NCBI GenBank assembly: GCA_964426415.1
Contig: CAYRQM010000013.1
Coordinates: 1 to 45,223 of the forward strand
Source: UBA3792 sp964426415
GTDB lineage: Bacteria; Bacillota; Clostridia; Christensenellales; CAG-138
Direction of reading: 5' to 3'
Length of the DNA: 45,223 nucleotides
The position numbers and the translations under genes are program-made. Every line of letters begins with the position of its first letter. Within the stretch, counting starts at the first letter, position 1. Positions 23,089-31,631 of the stretch are shown piece by piece. Below the pieces are notes generated by a model. That model made no database searches, had not been told where the DNA came from, and was given only the letters and a program-made list of their open reading frames with translations.

Positions 23089-23997
23089 TCACAACCCGTT
23101 CGGGTTGTAAACAGTTTTTTTGCGTTCCGCATAAACTTTTTTTGCCGATTCTGCGTCCGCCGCCACCTGCGCATACAGCGCTTCGGGCGATGCAAAGGTG
23201 ATTTCGCCGCGCAAGCGTTCGAAAAATGCCAAGTCCACCTGCTTGCCGTACAGCGCCAGCGTTTCGTTCGGCACATGCGCTTCCACCGTGCGCCGCGTGC
23301 CCTGCACCGTGGGATTGTTGCCCACATTGGTCACCGCGCAGTAATCGCGCCCGTCCACCGTAAGCATCGTCGCATAGACGCCATCCATGGGCAAAAGCAG
23401 CTTGCCCGTGTCGATGTTGGCGGTGGGATAGCCGTAGCGCCTGCCAAACGCCTTGTTGTGCTCCACCGTGCCGCTGAGCATGAACGGCCGTCCCAGCATC
23501 CCTTCGGCGTCTTCCATGTCGCCCGCCGTGATGGCGGCGCGCACCCGCGTGGACGAACACGGTTCGCCCTTGTACCTTACCGGCGGCAAAATCTCGACCG
23601 TGCAGCCATACGGCGCGCAAAGGCTTTCAAGCAGCGCCCCGTCGCCCGCCGCCGCCGCGCCAAAGGTGTAGTCGTACCCCACCACGACGTCAACGGTTTT
23701 GGGATAGGTTTGAAAGAGCCACGCCACGAATGCTTCGGGCGACTGTGCGGCAAACGATGCGTCAAACGGGACGGCGTCCACGCGGTCGGCGCCGCACGCC
23801 AAGCAAAGCTGTGTCCGAAGCGCCAGCGTGGAAACGTATGCGCACGTGCCAAACAGCAGCTCTCGCGGATGGTTGGAGAAGGTGAGCACCACGGTTTCGG
23901 CAGAAATCGCGCGTGCCGAGGCTGCCGCGTGCGCAATCAGCGCACGATGCCCCAAATGCACCCCGTCAAACATGCCCAATGCCAAAACTGTTTTCAT
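23089..23997 (-). CDS. ribF: Bifunctional riboflavin kinase / FMN adenylyltransferase
   Basis: A 302-residue enzyme that makes FMN and FAD from riboflavin. The N-terminal FAD synthetase domain has the nucleotidyltransferase motif GMFDGVHLGHRALI and, further on, SSTRVRAAI. The C-terminal flavokinase domain contains GYPTANI, the usual GxPTAN metal/ATP motif, and GVYA. ATG 23997 overlaps the truB stop by 4 bases, giving translational coupling. A short perfect hairpin (23091-23108) spans its last codons and stop; it lacks a T tract. Confidence 0.95.
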   Translation of the reverse strand: MKTVLALGMFDGVHLGHRALIAHAAASARAISAETVVLTFSNHPRELLFGTCAYVSTLALRTQLCLACGADRVDAVPFDASFAAQSPEAFVAWLFQTYPKTVDVVVGYDYTFGAAAAGDGALLESLCAPYGCTVEILPPVRYKGEPCSSTRVRAAITAGDMEDAEGMLGRPFMLSGTVEHNKAFGRRYGYPTANIDTGKLLLPMDGVYATMLTVDGRDYCAVTNVGNNPTVQGTRRTVEAHVPNETLALYGKQVDLAFFERLRGEITFASPEALYAQVAADAESAKKVYAERKKTVYNPNGL

Positions 23998-24890
23998 GCG
24001 TCCCCGTTCGCCGCTTCGGGCGTCTCCTCATAAAGATGTACTTTGAGCTTTGCGTCGCCGCCGCATACCGTGCCAACGCCCAAAAAAGTGCCGCAATAGA
24101 AGCGGTATGTCCCGTCCGCCACGCCGCGCAGGTGGGTGGGCAGTCCGTTCTTTGTGGCGGTCAGCCGATCTGCCGCAAGGGTGAGCGGCGGCAAAAACGA
24201 GATGGCGTCCTCGCAGGAAACGAGCGTGTTGGCAAGCGCGTCCGCCTTTGCCAATTCGCCAAGCTCGGCAATGGTGTAGGAATGCTCCAGCGTGAACGCG
24301 CCCGATGCGGTGCGCAGCAAAAACGCCATGTGGGCGGGCACGCCAAGCGCGCTGCCCAAATCTGCACACAGCGTGCGGATGTAGGTGCCTCTGGAACAGC
24401 CAATTTGCAGCAGAAAGCGGTTTTCGTCCAGCTGCGCGACCAGTTCCAGCGTGTCCAGCCGAATGATGCGCCGCTTCTCGGGCACTTCGACGCCGCGCTT
24501 TGCCAAGTCGTACAGCTTTTGCCCTTGATACTTGAGCGCGGAATACATGGGCGCCACCTGCTCCTGCTCGCCACGAAACTGCGGCAACACGGCAGAGAGC
24601 TGCTTTGCCGTCACCACCGCGTCCGAACGCGCCAAAACCGCGCCTTGCGCGTCCTGCGTGTCGGTGGAAACGCCAAAGGCAATTTCGCCCAAATAGGTTT
24701 TTTGTTTGTCTACCAGATAGTCGAACAGGCGCACCGCACGTCCGACGCAAACGGGCAAAACGCCTGCCGCCATCGGGTCGAGCGTGCCCAAATGCCCCAC
24801 GCGCTTGGTGTGATACAGCCGCCGTACATCCACGACGGCGTCGCTGGAGGACATGCCCGGCGGCTTGAGGATGGTTACGACGCCTTCCAT
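23994..24890 (-). CDS. truB: tRNA pseudouridine(55) synthase TruB
   Basis: A 298-residue enzyme forming pseudouridine 55 in the tRNA T-loop. The catalytic aspartate is in GHLGTLDPMAAGVLP, preceded by the family start GVVTILKPPGMSS. Other blocks are KTYLGEIAFG, KRRIIRLDTLEL and CSRGTYIRTLCADLG. A C-terminal extension beyond the catalytic domain may be a PUA-like RNA-binding tail. ATG 24890 is chosen by family N-terminus and GGAGG. It overlaps the end of nrnA by 16 bases and ribF by 4. Confidence 0.96.
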   Translation of the reverse strand: MEGVVTILKPPGMSSSDAVVDVRRLYHTKRVGHLGTLDPMAAGVLPVCVGRAVRLFDYLVDKQKTYLGEIAFGVSTDTQDAQGAVLARSDAVVTAKQLSAVLPQFRGEQEQVAPMYSALKYQGQKLYDLAKRGVEVPEKRRIIRLDTLELVAQLDENRFLLQIGCSRGTYIRTLCADLGSALGVPAHMAFLLRTASGAFTLEHSYTIAELGELAKADALANTLVSCEDAISFLPPLTLAADRLTATKNGLPTHLRGVADGTYRFYCGTFLGVGTVCGGDAKLKVHLYEETPEAANGDA

Positions 24891-25855
24891 GTGCGAATTG
24901 CCTCCACCAAAGCGGCGCGCACCTGCCGTTCCGCCTCGTCTAAGGTTGTGTGCAGCGTGCAGCCCGCGGCACGGAAATGGCCGCCGCCGCCAAACTGCTG
25001 CGCCGGCTTTGCCACGTCGCAGCCGTGCTTCGACCGCATGCTGACGCGAACCGTGCCGTCGTGGGACTCCCGCAGCACGCACGCCGCCTCTACGGTGTTG
25101 ATGTCGCGGACGTAGTCGATCAGCCCTTCGCAGTCCGCCTCCGTCGCGTCGAACGCGTCCAGCGTTCTCAGCTCGATGGTGACGATGCCGAGCATGTCTT
25201 GCTCATACAGATGCATATTTTGCAGCACATAGGCAATCAGCCGTGCCTTGTTGCGCTTCATGGAGCGAAACAGCGTGCGATTGAGCTCCGGCAGGTCGAT
25301 GCCCGCTTCCAACAGAAGCGCGGCGGCGCGGAAGGTGTCGGGCGTGGTGTTGGAATAGGAAAAGTTGCCGGTATCGGTGGCAAGCGCGGTATACAGGCAG
25401 GTGGCGATTTCTTTTGTGAGGGGAACGGACAGCGCCTGCAAAAGCTGCAAAATCAGCTCGCCCGTGGCGCCCGTCGGCTCGACCCAGTCGCCGTCCTTGG
25501 TTTTTTGCGGGTTTGTTTCGTGGTGGTCGATGCAGTATTGAAAGGGCGCCGCCTCCAAGAGCGGCTGCAGCTCGCCTGTGCGCTTGTGATCGGCGCAGTC
25601 CACATACACAACCGCTTCTGCGGGCGCTAAGCCTTGCAGCGCAGCGGGTGCAAGCACCGTATCGGCGCCGACCAAAAACGAAAGCCATTCGGGGACGGGA
25701 TCGCTGCAAACGACCGTCGCCTGCTTGTCCATGTGCCTGAGCGCCTGCCGCAATGCAAGGCAAGAGCCCAGCGTATCGCCGTCGGGCGACTGGTGGGCTG
25801 CCAAAAAGAAGGTTTGATGCGATTGTAGGAAGGAAGCGGCGCGTTCGATGCTCAT
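24875..25855 (-). CDS. nrnA: DHH/DHHA1 phosphoesterase, NrnA-type oligoribonuclease/pAp phosphatase
   Basis: A 326-residue enzyme that in Firmicutes degrades short RNAs (nanoRNase) and often dephosphorylates 3'-phosphoadenosine 5'-phosphate. Metal-binding motifs are visible: AAHQSPDGDTLGS (about 19-31), VDCAD, CIDHHETN and DTGNF. The DHHA1 domain ends with GGGGHFRAAG. It overlaps rbfA at the start (ATGA) and truB at the end, in the common rbfA-nrnA-truB order. Confidence 0.93.
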   Translation of the reverse strand: MSIERAASFLQSHQTFFLAAHQSPDGDTLGSCLALRQALRHMDKQATVVCSDPVPEWLSFLVGADTVLAPAALQGLAPAEAVVYVDCADHKRTGELQPLLEAAPFQYCIDHHETNPQKTKDGDWVEPTGATGELILQLLQALSVPLTKEIATCLYTALATDTGNFSYSNTTPDTFRAAALLLEAGIDLPELNRTLFRSMKRNKARLIAYVLQNMHLYEQDMLGIVTIELRTLDAFDATEADCEGLIDYVRDINTVEAACVLRESHDGTVRVSMRSKHGCDVAKPAQQFGGGGHFRAAGCTLHTTLDEAERQVRAALVEAIRTWKAS

Positions 25856-26229
25856 GCGTCCGTCTCCTCGGAAGGGGTGGGCGCATCCTTTTGCAGCGTG
25901 CGCAGAATCTGCGAGATGTGCACCGAATACGCGATGGAATCGTCCAACACGAACTTGAGGGCAGGCACGCGGCGGATGGTCATGCGCATGCCCACCTCAT
26001 GGGCAAGAAACCCTGCCGCATGGTTGAGCGCGTCGATGGTACGTCCCCGCGCCGCCTCGTCTTGGTCGTACACCGAAACGTGTACCTTGGCATATTTGAG
26101 ATCGGGCGTCAGCTCCAACGTGGTGATGGAGGTGACGGCGCTGATGCGCGGATCCTTCATGTCGAAAATGACCGCGCTGATTGTCTTTTTCAGCTCCTCG
26201 GTGAGGCGTTCGTTGCGAACCTTGGACAT
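25852..26229 (-). CDS. rbfA: Ribosome-binding factor A
   Basis: A 125-residue KH-like protein that assists late 30S maturation. It opens MSKVRNERLTEELKKTISAVI and contains the conserved core KDPRI..VTSI and YAKVHVSV, then LKFVLDDSI. ATG 26229 shares its A with the infB stop (TAATG), so the two are tightly coupled; an in-frame extension into infB is not supported. Confidence 0.96.
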   Translation of the reverse strand: MSKVRNERLTEELKKTISAVIFDMKDPRISAVTSITTLELTPDLKYAKVHVSVYDQDEAARGRTIDALNHAAGFLAHEVGMRMTIRRVPALKFVLDDSIAYSVHISQILRTLQKDAPTPSEETDA

Positions 26230-28733
26230 TAGCGTTTCACTTCCTCCATGGTGTAGCATTCGATGACGTCGTCTTCGAGGATGTCGTTGAAGTTGTCGAT
26301 GGAGATGCCGCATTCGTAGCCCGCCATGACCTCTTTTGCGTCGTCCTTGAAGCGCTTGAGCGAAGCGACCTTGCCGTCGTGAATAACGATGCCGCCGCGC
26401 ACAACGCGCACCTGTGCCGCACGCGTGATCTTGCCGTCGTTGACGTAAGCGCCCGCGATGGTGCCCACGCCGGAGACGCGGAAGGTGTTGCGCACGGTGC
26501 AGCGACCCAGATCGACCTCTTGGAAGACGGGCTTGAACATGCCCTTCATGGCGTTTTCGACGTCTTCGATGGCGTTGTAGATGATGCGGTACAGCCGCAT
26601 ATCGACGTGTTCGCGCTCTGCCGTGGCACGCGCCGTCGAGTCGGGACGCACGTTGAACCCAATGACGATGGCGTTGGACGCCGACGCGAACATGATGTCG
26701 GAACCGGTGATGGCGCCTACGCCGCTGTGGATGCAGCGCACGCGGACTTCGTCGTTGCTGAGCTTTTCAAGCGCTTGCTTGACCGCTTCCACGGAGCCTT
26801 GCACGTCTGCCTTGATGATGAGGTTGAGGTCTTTCAGCTCGCCCTCCGCCATTTGGTGGAACAGGTCGTCCAAGGATACCTTTTGCTGTTGCTTGATTTG
26901 TGCCGCCTTTTGCCGATCGCGGCGTTCCTCTGCCACCTGACGGTTGAGCTTGTCGTCGTCCGCCGCGAACAGCGAATCGCCTGCCGCCGGCACTTCGTTG
27001 AAGCCCAGCACCTCCACAGGCGTGGACGGGCCTGCCGTGTTCACGACCTTGCCCTTGTCGTCCATCATGGCGCGCACACGGCCATACGCCGTGCCCGCAA
27101 CGATGGTGTCGCCCTTGCGCAGCGTGCCGTTTTGCACCAGTACGGTGGCGATGGGCCCGCGGGATTTATCGAGCTGTGCCTCGATGATGGTCCCCTTTGC
27201 CAAGCGGTTCGGGTTTGCCTTGAGCTCCAGCACGTCCGCCTGCAGCAGAATCATCTCAAGGAGCTGGTCCAAGTTGATTTGCTTCTTTGCGGAAACGGGC
27301 ACGCAGATGGTGTCGCCGCCCCACTCCTCGGACACAAGCCCGTACTCGGTGAGCTGCTGCTTGACCCGATCGGGATCGGCGGTATCGCGGTCGATCTTGT
27401 TGATTGCCACGATGATGGGCACGCCTGCCGCCTTGGCATGGTTGATTGCCTCGATGGTTTGCGGCATGATGCCGTCGTCCGCCGCCACCACCAAAATGAC
27501 GATGTCGGTGACTTGGGCGCCGCGGGCACGCATGGCGGTAAACGCTTCGTGACCCGGCGTGTCGATGAAGGTGATCTGTCTGCCGTTGCACAGCACGGTG
27601 TAAGCGCCGATGTGCTGCGTGATGCCGCCCGCTTCGCCCGCTGTAACGTGGGAATTGCGGATGGCGTCGAGCAGGGACGTCTTGCCGTGGTCAACGTGAC
27701 CCATGATGGTGACGACCGGCGGACGCGTCCGTAAGGATTCGGGTGCGTCTGCGTCGTCGGCGGAATCCAGCAACACGTCCTCGAAGGTCTTGGTGATCTG
27801 CTGTTCCAACGTAATGTTGAACTCGCCCGCGATCAGCTCGCAGGTGTCGAAGTCTAATTCTTGGTTGATGTTGGCAATGACGCCCAGCATCAGGAGCTTC
27901 TTGAGAATCTCGGTGGCAGGCTTGCCAATCTTTTCGGACAAGTCCTTGACCGTGATGGTCTCGGTGGTGATGACGGCATGGTCGATGACCACGGGCGCGG
28001 GCCGAAACTGGACGACTTCTTCGTGTCCGCGTCTTGCCTTGCGGCGATTGCCCATCTGTCCGTCTTCGTCCCAGCGCACGGCAGGGCCCGATTCTTTTTG
28101 CATACTCTTTTTGTTGGTTGTCTGCTTTCTCTTGTCGTTGCTGTCAAACGGCCGCTTTTTGTCGGTTCTGCCCTTTTCGGCGGATGCGGGCGTGTTGATG
28201 ACCACGGCGCGCTGCGTCGTGGGCTTTTGCGTCGTCTGGGGACGGTCGCTGCGCGGCGCGGCGGCTTGCGGACGATTGTCACGCACGGGCTGCGGGCTGC
28301 GGGGCCGTTCGGGCGCGGCGGCTTGCGGACGATTGTCGCGCACGGGCCGCGGCGTGTCGGGTGTGAAGACGTTCACGGGCGTGGGCGTGGGCGCAGCGGG
28401 CGCGGGCGCAATGGGCGCGGGTGCGGCGGGCACAGGCTCGGTCACGGGCGTCGGCGCGGGCGTCGGCACTTCGGCGGGTTCTTCCGCTTCGCTGCCGCCC
28501 ACATGCACCGCCAGATCGGCGTCGCTCGCCAGCACGGACGCCAAGCGTTCCATGCGTGCCTGCTCTTCCTTTGCGCGTTTATCGGCTTCTTCCCGATCGA
28601 TCAGCTTGCCCTCTGCACGGCGTGCCGCGTCCAAGAGGCTGCCAATGCTGCCCTTGGTCGCTTCCACCTCGTGGAGGAACGACTGCAGTTCCGATCTTAA
28701 GTTTTTCGCCGTGTCTAAAAAGTTTGTTGCCAT
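26229..28733 (-). CDS. infB: Translation initiation factor IF-2
   Basis: An 834-residue GTPase that places fMet-tRNA on the ribosome. An N-terminal helical region (1-75) is followed by an Ala/Pro/Thr-rich linker (about 85-175) carrying a direct repeat of PVRDNRPQAAAP (130-141 and 149-160), then a basic stretch (190-235). The conserved core starts near 250. G1 is GHVDHGKT (345-352), followed by DTPGHEAFT, NKID and SAKKQINLD. C-terminal domains with the fMet-tRNA binding region complete it. It lies 12 bases after ylxQ. Confidence 0.98.
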   Translation of the reverse strand: MATNFLDTAKNLRSELQSFLHEVEATKGSIGSLLDAARRAEGKLIDREEADKRAKEEQARMERLASVLASDADLAVHVGGSEAEEPAEVPTPAPTPVTEPVPAAPAPIAPAPAAPTPTPVNVFTPDTPRPVRDNRPQAAAPERPRSPQPVRDNRPQAAAPRSDRPQTTQKPTTQRAVVINTPASAEKGRTDKKRPFDSNDKRKQTTNKKSMQKESGPAVRWDEDGQMGNRRKARRGHEEVVQFRPAPVVIDHAVITTETITVKDLSEKIGKPATEILKKLLMLGVIANINQELDFDTCELIAGEFNITLEQQITKTFEDVLLDSADDADAPESLRTRPPVVTIMGHVDHGKTSLLDAIRNSHVTAGEAGGITQHIGAYTVLCNGRQITFIDTPGHEAFTAMRARGAQVTDIVILVVAADDGIMPQTIEAINHAKAAGVPIIVAINKIDRDTADPDRVKQQLTEYGLVSEEWGGDTICVPVSAKKQINLDQLLEMILLQADVLELKANPNRLAKGTIIEAQLDKSRGPIATVLVQNGTLRKGDTIVAGTAYGRVRAMMDDKGKVVNTAGPSTPVEVLGFNEVPAAGDSLFAADDDKLNRQVAEERRDRQKAAQIKQQQKVSLDDLFHQMAEGELKDLNLIIKADVQGSVEAVKQALEKLSNDEVRVRCIHSGVGAITGSDIMFASASNAIVIGFNVRPDSTARATAEREHVDMRLYRIIYNAIEDVENAMKGMFKPVFQEVDLGRCTVRNTFRVSGVGTIAGAYVNDGKITRAAQVRVVRGGIVIHDGKVASLKRFKDDAKEVMAGYECGISIDNFNDILEDDVIECYTMEEVKR

Positions 28734-28745
28734 TGCGTACCCTCG

Positions 28746-29045
28746 CTACTTCTCGATGTCGGGCATCGCGCCCTCGATCATTTTTTGGAATCCCGCGTCT
28801 GTGACGGCGAGAACGATGCGGCTGTCTTTGCCGATGGCGCTGCCCACGGCGTCTACCGTGTACAGCGGCACCCCATGGGATTCGCACATCGCCGCGTAAT
28901 GTGCTTTGGTGGCGTCCGACGCGCCGCGCTCCAAAAGCACGATCTTCGCCTTGCCGCGCCGAATCGCCTGTTCGCAGGCGGTGGCGCCGCTTTGCGCCTT
29001 GCCCGCTTTCATGCACAGGCCGATTGCCTGATAGAGCTTATCCAA
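28746..29045 (-). CDS. L7Ae/L30e-type RNA-binding protein YlxQ
   Basis: A 99-residue protein of the L7Ae/L30e/S12e/Gadd45 fold, the YlxQ member always found between ylxR and infB in Firmicutes. Family members bind kink-turn RNA, but the target of YlxQ is not known. Recognisable features are GLCMKAGKAQSGATACEQAIRRGKAKIVLLERGASD. The best start is TTG 29043-29045 (LDKLYQA), with AGGAG upstream; it lies inside the ylxR stop region. Upstream in-frame codons would add basic residues unlike the family. Confidence 0.9.
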   Translation of the reverse strand: MDKLYQAIGLCMKAGKAQSGATACEQAIRRGKAKIVLLERGASDATKAHYAAMCESHGVPLYTVDAVGSAIGKDSRIVLAVTDAGFQKMIEGAMPDIEK

Positions 29046-29298
29046 TGCGCGCGATCTCCTCTCGGAGCGATGTGCGCACCGCATCCGTCAGCGTAACCTC
29101 CAGCGCACGATCCAGCGCACGCGACTTGAGCGCCTTCTCAAGACATGCCGCATTGGGGCAAAGGTATGCGCCTCTGCCGTTTTGCTTGCCCGTCCGATCG
29201 ATGACGGCGCCGTCCTCGGTGCGCACCACGCGCAGCAGGGACTTTTTCGGTTGCATTTGACGGCATGCCACGCACATGCGCATCGGGATGTTCTTCAA
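29038..29298 (-). CDS. rnpM: YlxR/RnpM family RNA-binding protein
   Basis: An 86-residue YlxR protein. The signature MRMCVACRQMQPKKSLLRVVR is present, with the second half GRGAYLCPNAACLEKALKSRAL supplying two more cysteines. Bacillus YlxR has been reported to modulate RNase P (hence RnpM) and to affect expression of many genes. The start seems to be TTG 29296-29298 (MKNIPMRMC) with GGAGG placed 8 bases ahead inside the end of nusA; an ATG at 29283 would leave only MRMC before the motif. It overlaps ylxQ. Confidence 0.93.
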   Translation of the reverse strand: MKNIPMRMCVACRQMQPKKSLLRVVRTEDGAVIDRTGKQNGRGAYLCPNAACLEKALKSRALDRALEVTLTDAVRTSLREEIARIG

Positions 29299-29301
29299 AG
29301 A

Positions 29302-30429
29302 TTATGCCTCCGATTCGTCGGTGGAATCCGCAGCCGTTGCTTCGGCTTGGCTCGCTTCCGCTTCGCGGCTTGCCGCCATGGCGCTCTCGACCGCCGCGTC
29401 CGCTTGCGACTGGCTCTTGATGTCGATCTTCCAGCCCGTCAGCTTTGCCGCCAACCGTGCGTTCTGTCCTTCTTTGCCGATTGCCAAGGAAAGCTGCGAA
29501 TCGGGAACGACCACACGCGCCGCCTTTTCCTCGTCGTTGACGTAGACCATCAGAACCTTCGCGGGGCTCAATGCCTTGGCGATGTAGATGGCGCTGTCCG
29601 AATCCCATTCGATGATGTCGATTTTCTCGTTGTGCAGCTCGTTGACGATGCGCTCAACCCGCGCACCGCGCGGCCCGACGCAAGCGCCCACCGCATCGAC
29701 CTGCGGATCGGATGAATAGACGGAAACCTTGGTGCGGAAGCCCGCTTCCCGTGCGATGGACTTGATTTGCACGACGCCACTCATGATTTCGGGCACTTCC
29801 AGCTCGAACAGGCGCTTGACAAGACCCGGATGGGTGCGCGAGACCACGACCTGCGGACCTTTGTTGTCCTTGCGCACTTCCAGAACGTAGACCTTGATGC
29901 GGTCGTTGTTGTGCAGCTCCTCGCCGGGAATCATTTCGTTTGCCGTCAGGATGCCGTCCGTCTTGCCCAGCTCGACAAAGGCGTTGCCCTTCTCGACCCG
30001 CTGCACGATGGCGGTGAGGATTTCGTTTTCTTTTTCGACGTACTCGTCGTAGATGTTGCCGCGTTCCGCTTCCCGGATGCGCTGCACCATGACCTGCTTC
30101 GCCGTCTGCGCCGCAATGCGGCCGAAGTCCTTGGTAAAGGCTTCCTCCTCCAGTACGTCGCCCAGCTCGTACAGCGGATTGACCAGCTTGGCTTTTTCCA
30201 AGGAGATTTCCTGCGACGGGTTTTCGACCTGTTCGACGACCGTCTTGGAGGCGTAGATGTGAATCTCGCCCGTTGTGCCGTCGATCTCGGCGCGCACGTT
30301 GCCGGTGGAGTTGTAGTTGCGCTTGTATGCGACGATCAAAGCCGCTTCAAACGCGTTCAGCAGCACGTCTTTCTTGATGCCGCGCTCCTTCTCCAGCGCA
30401 TGCAATGCCTCGATAAAATCTGCGTTCAT
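29302..30429 (-). CDS. nusA: Transcription termination/antitermination protein NusA
   Basis: A 375-residue RNA polymerase-binding factor that promotes pausing and termination. Domains in order: N-terminal domain to about 125, S1 domain about 130-200 (TAIVQRVEKGNAFVELGKTDGIL), KH1 (KVSVYSSDPQVDAVGACVGPRGARVERIV, near 232-262), and KH2 (VPDSQLSLAIGKEGQNARLAAKLTGW, near 307-335). The tail (340-375) is acidic and Ala/Ser/Glu-rich; the repeated acidic domains of E. coli NusA are absent, as usual in Firmicutes. It lies 23 bases after rimP. Confidence 0.97.
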   Translation of the reverse strand: MNADFIEALHALEKERGIKKDVLLNAFEAALIVAYKRNYNSTGNVRAEIDGTTGEIHIYASKTVVEQVENPSQEISLEKAKLVNPLYELGDVLEEEAFTKDFGRIAAQTAKQVMVQRIREAERGNIYDEYVEKENEILTAIVQRVEKGNAFVELGKTDGILTANEMIPGEELHNNDRIKVYVLEVRKDNKGPQVVVSRTHPGLVKRLFELEVPEIMSGVVQIKSIAREAGFRTKVSVYSSDPQVDAVGACVGPRGARVERIVNELHNEKIDIIEWDSDSAIYIAKALSPAKVLMVYVNDEEKAARVVVPDSQLSLAIGKEGQNARLAAKLTGWKIDIKSQSQADAAVESAMAASREAEASQAEATAADSTDESEA

Positions 30430-30452
30430 GGTGGTTTCCTTTCTGAATCCAA

Positions 30453-30908
30453 TTAAAACTTGATGTTGGGACGCACAAGCGCGCAGTCCTTTGTGAGGAA
30501 CGCTTTTGTCGTGCCGTTCTCCAAGGTGATGGAGAACCCTGCGTCGTCATACGACGTCAGCACGCCGATCCATTCCTTTTTGCCGTCCTGCGGTGCGTAC
30601 AGCTTGACCTGCAGCTCTTTTTGAAGGTTGCGCGTAAAGTCTCGTTCCTTCTTGAGCGGGCGATCCAGTCCCAAGGACGAAACGGACAGCATATACTCTT
30701 GCTCGATGGGGTCGGCTTCGTCCAGCAGCGGCTCGATGGCGCGGCTGACCTGCTCGCAATCGTCGATGGTGACGCCGCCTTCCTTATCAATCAGGAAGGT
30801 CAGCACCCAATCGCCGTATTCTTTTTGGTACTCGACGTCGCACAGTTCGAAGCCCAGCGCTTCGATGGTGGGACGGCAGAGCTGTTCGCAAAACGCAGTG
30901 GTTTTCAT
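30453..30908 (-). CDS. rimP: Ribosome maturation factor RimP
   Basis: A 151-residue factor for 30S assembly and the usual first gene of the nusA operon. The N-terminal alpha/beta domain has RPTIEALGFELCDVEYQKEYGDWVL and GVTIDDCEQVSRAI; the C-terminal SH3-like domain follows SSLGLDRPLKKERDF. GAGGG precedes ATG 30908. A promoter and a stable hairpin lie in the short leader just upstream. Confidence 0.95.
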   Translation of the reverse strand: MKTTAFCEQLCRPTIEALGFELCDVEYQKEYGDWVLTFLIDKEGGVTIDDCEQVSRAIEPLLDEADPIEQEYMLSVSSLGLDRPLKKERDFTRNLQKELQVKLYAPQDGKKEWIGVLTSYDDAGFSITLENGTTKAFLTKDCALVRPNIKF

Positions 30909-30928
30909 TCTTTCATTCCCTCGAAAAC

Positions 30929-30952
30929 GAAGGAGTGGTTCCCCACTCCTTC
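30929..30952 (-). promoter_or_regulatory. Leader hairpin of the rimP-nusA operon, candidate attenuator (or pgsA terminator)
   Basis: GAAGGAGTGG (30929-30938) and CCACTCCTTC (30943-30952) form a perfect 10-bp stem with a 4-base loop. On the minus strand it is followed by GTTTTCG, a weak U tract. It lies downstream of the rimP promoter and upstream of rimP, and also downstream of pgsA. It could stop pgsA readthrough and act as a leader attenuator; see findings. Confidence 0.6.
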
Positions 30953-30975
30953 AAAGTTCACATTCCAACGAATGC

Positions 30976-31004
30976 AGTATACCATACTTACAAACGCATT
31001 GCAA
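30976..31004 (-). promoter_or_regulatory. Sigma-A-type promoter for rimP-nusA-infB operon
   Basis: TTGCAA (30999-31004), a 17-base spacer, and TATACT (30976-30981) on the minus strand. It lies in the 99-base gap between pgsA and rimP. The predicted start of transcription is near 30969, giving a ~60-base leader that contains the 30929-30952 hairpin. Confidence 0.85.
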
Positions 31005-31007
31005 GCA

Positions 31008-31631
31008 TCATTTCACCCTGCGATCCATCTTTTCAATCTTTTGGAACAATTCTTGCTCCTCAAAGGCAGGTTCGTCGCTGCGCGGCACGGATAACTGCGT
31101 TCTGGCGTAGTGCGCCATGGAAAAATAGGACAGCGCGACGCCCGCCGACAGCACGGCGACGTTCCAAGGTTCGATCACCTGCAGCGGAAAGCTCAACAGC
31201 GTCAAGACCACGCCTGCCGCCAAGATTCCCGTCGCCGTTTTGCCGTACCAGTCGGAATACGCCACCTTGCGCCGATGCAGCATCAGAAGCCCGCCGATCA
31301 TCATCAGCACTTCCTTTGAGATGACCAGCAGGAACAGCACCATGTAAAAGAGGTAGCTGTTGCCCTGCTGTGCCTTGCCGATGACAATCACGATCAGCGC
31401 CTCGATGGACATGAGCTTGTCTGCCAACGGGTCTAAAAGCTTGCCAAGCGGCGTGATCCAATGAAATGTCCGCGCCAAGAATCCATCCAGCACATCGGTC
31501 AAAAACGCCAAGACGTAGACCCCGATTGCCCACCAGTAGTTGCCCGTGACGCCTTTGGAAAAGAACAGCCATACGAACACGCCTACCAGCAGAATGCGAA
31601 TGCAGGACAGGATGTTGGGGATGTGTTTCAT
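31008..31631 (-). CDS. pgsA: CDP-alcohol phosphatidyltransferase (PgsA-like)
   Basis: A 207-residue integral membrane enzyme, probably phosphatidylglycerophosphate synthase. The catalytic CDP-alcohol transferase motif DG..AR...G...D...D is seen in DVLDGFLARTFHWITPLGKLLDPLADK (about residues 46-72). Several hydrophobic segments follow, and the C-terminus is charged. The opening MKHIPNILSCIRILL fits PgsA. Its ATG overlaps the oadA stop by 4 bases, so it is translated with the decarboxylase operon. Exact acceptor alcohol (glycerol phosphate or inositol/serine) cannot be read from sequence. Confidence 0.88.
   Translation of the reverse strand: MKHIPNILSCIRILLVGVFVWLFFSKGVTGNYWWAIGVYVLAFLTDVLDGFLARTFHWITPLGKLLDPLADKLMSIEALIVIVIGKAQQGNSYLFYMVLFLLVISKEVLMMIGGLLMLHRRKVAYSDWYGKTATGILAAGVVLTLLSFPLQVIEPWNVAVLSAGVALSYFSMAHYARTQLSVPRSDEPAFEEQELFQKIEKMDRRVK

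Noticed and set aside
23091..23108. Perfect ACAACCC/GGGTTGT hairpin at the end of ribF as a terminator
   Set aside because: It is encoded by the last codons of ribF and is not followed by a T tract, so termination is not supported.
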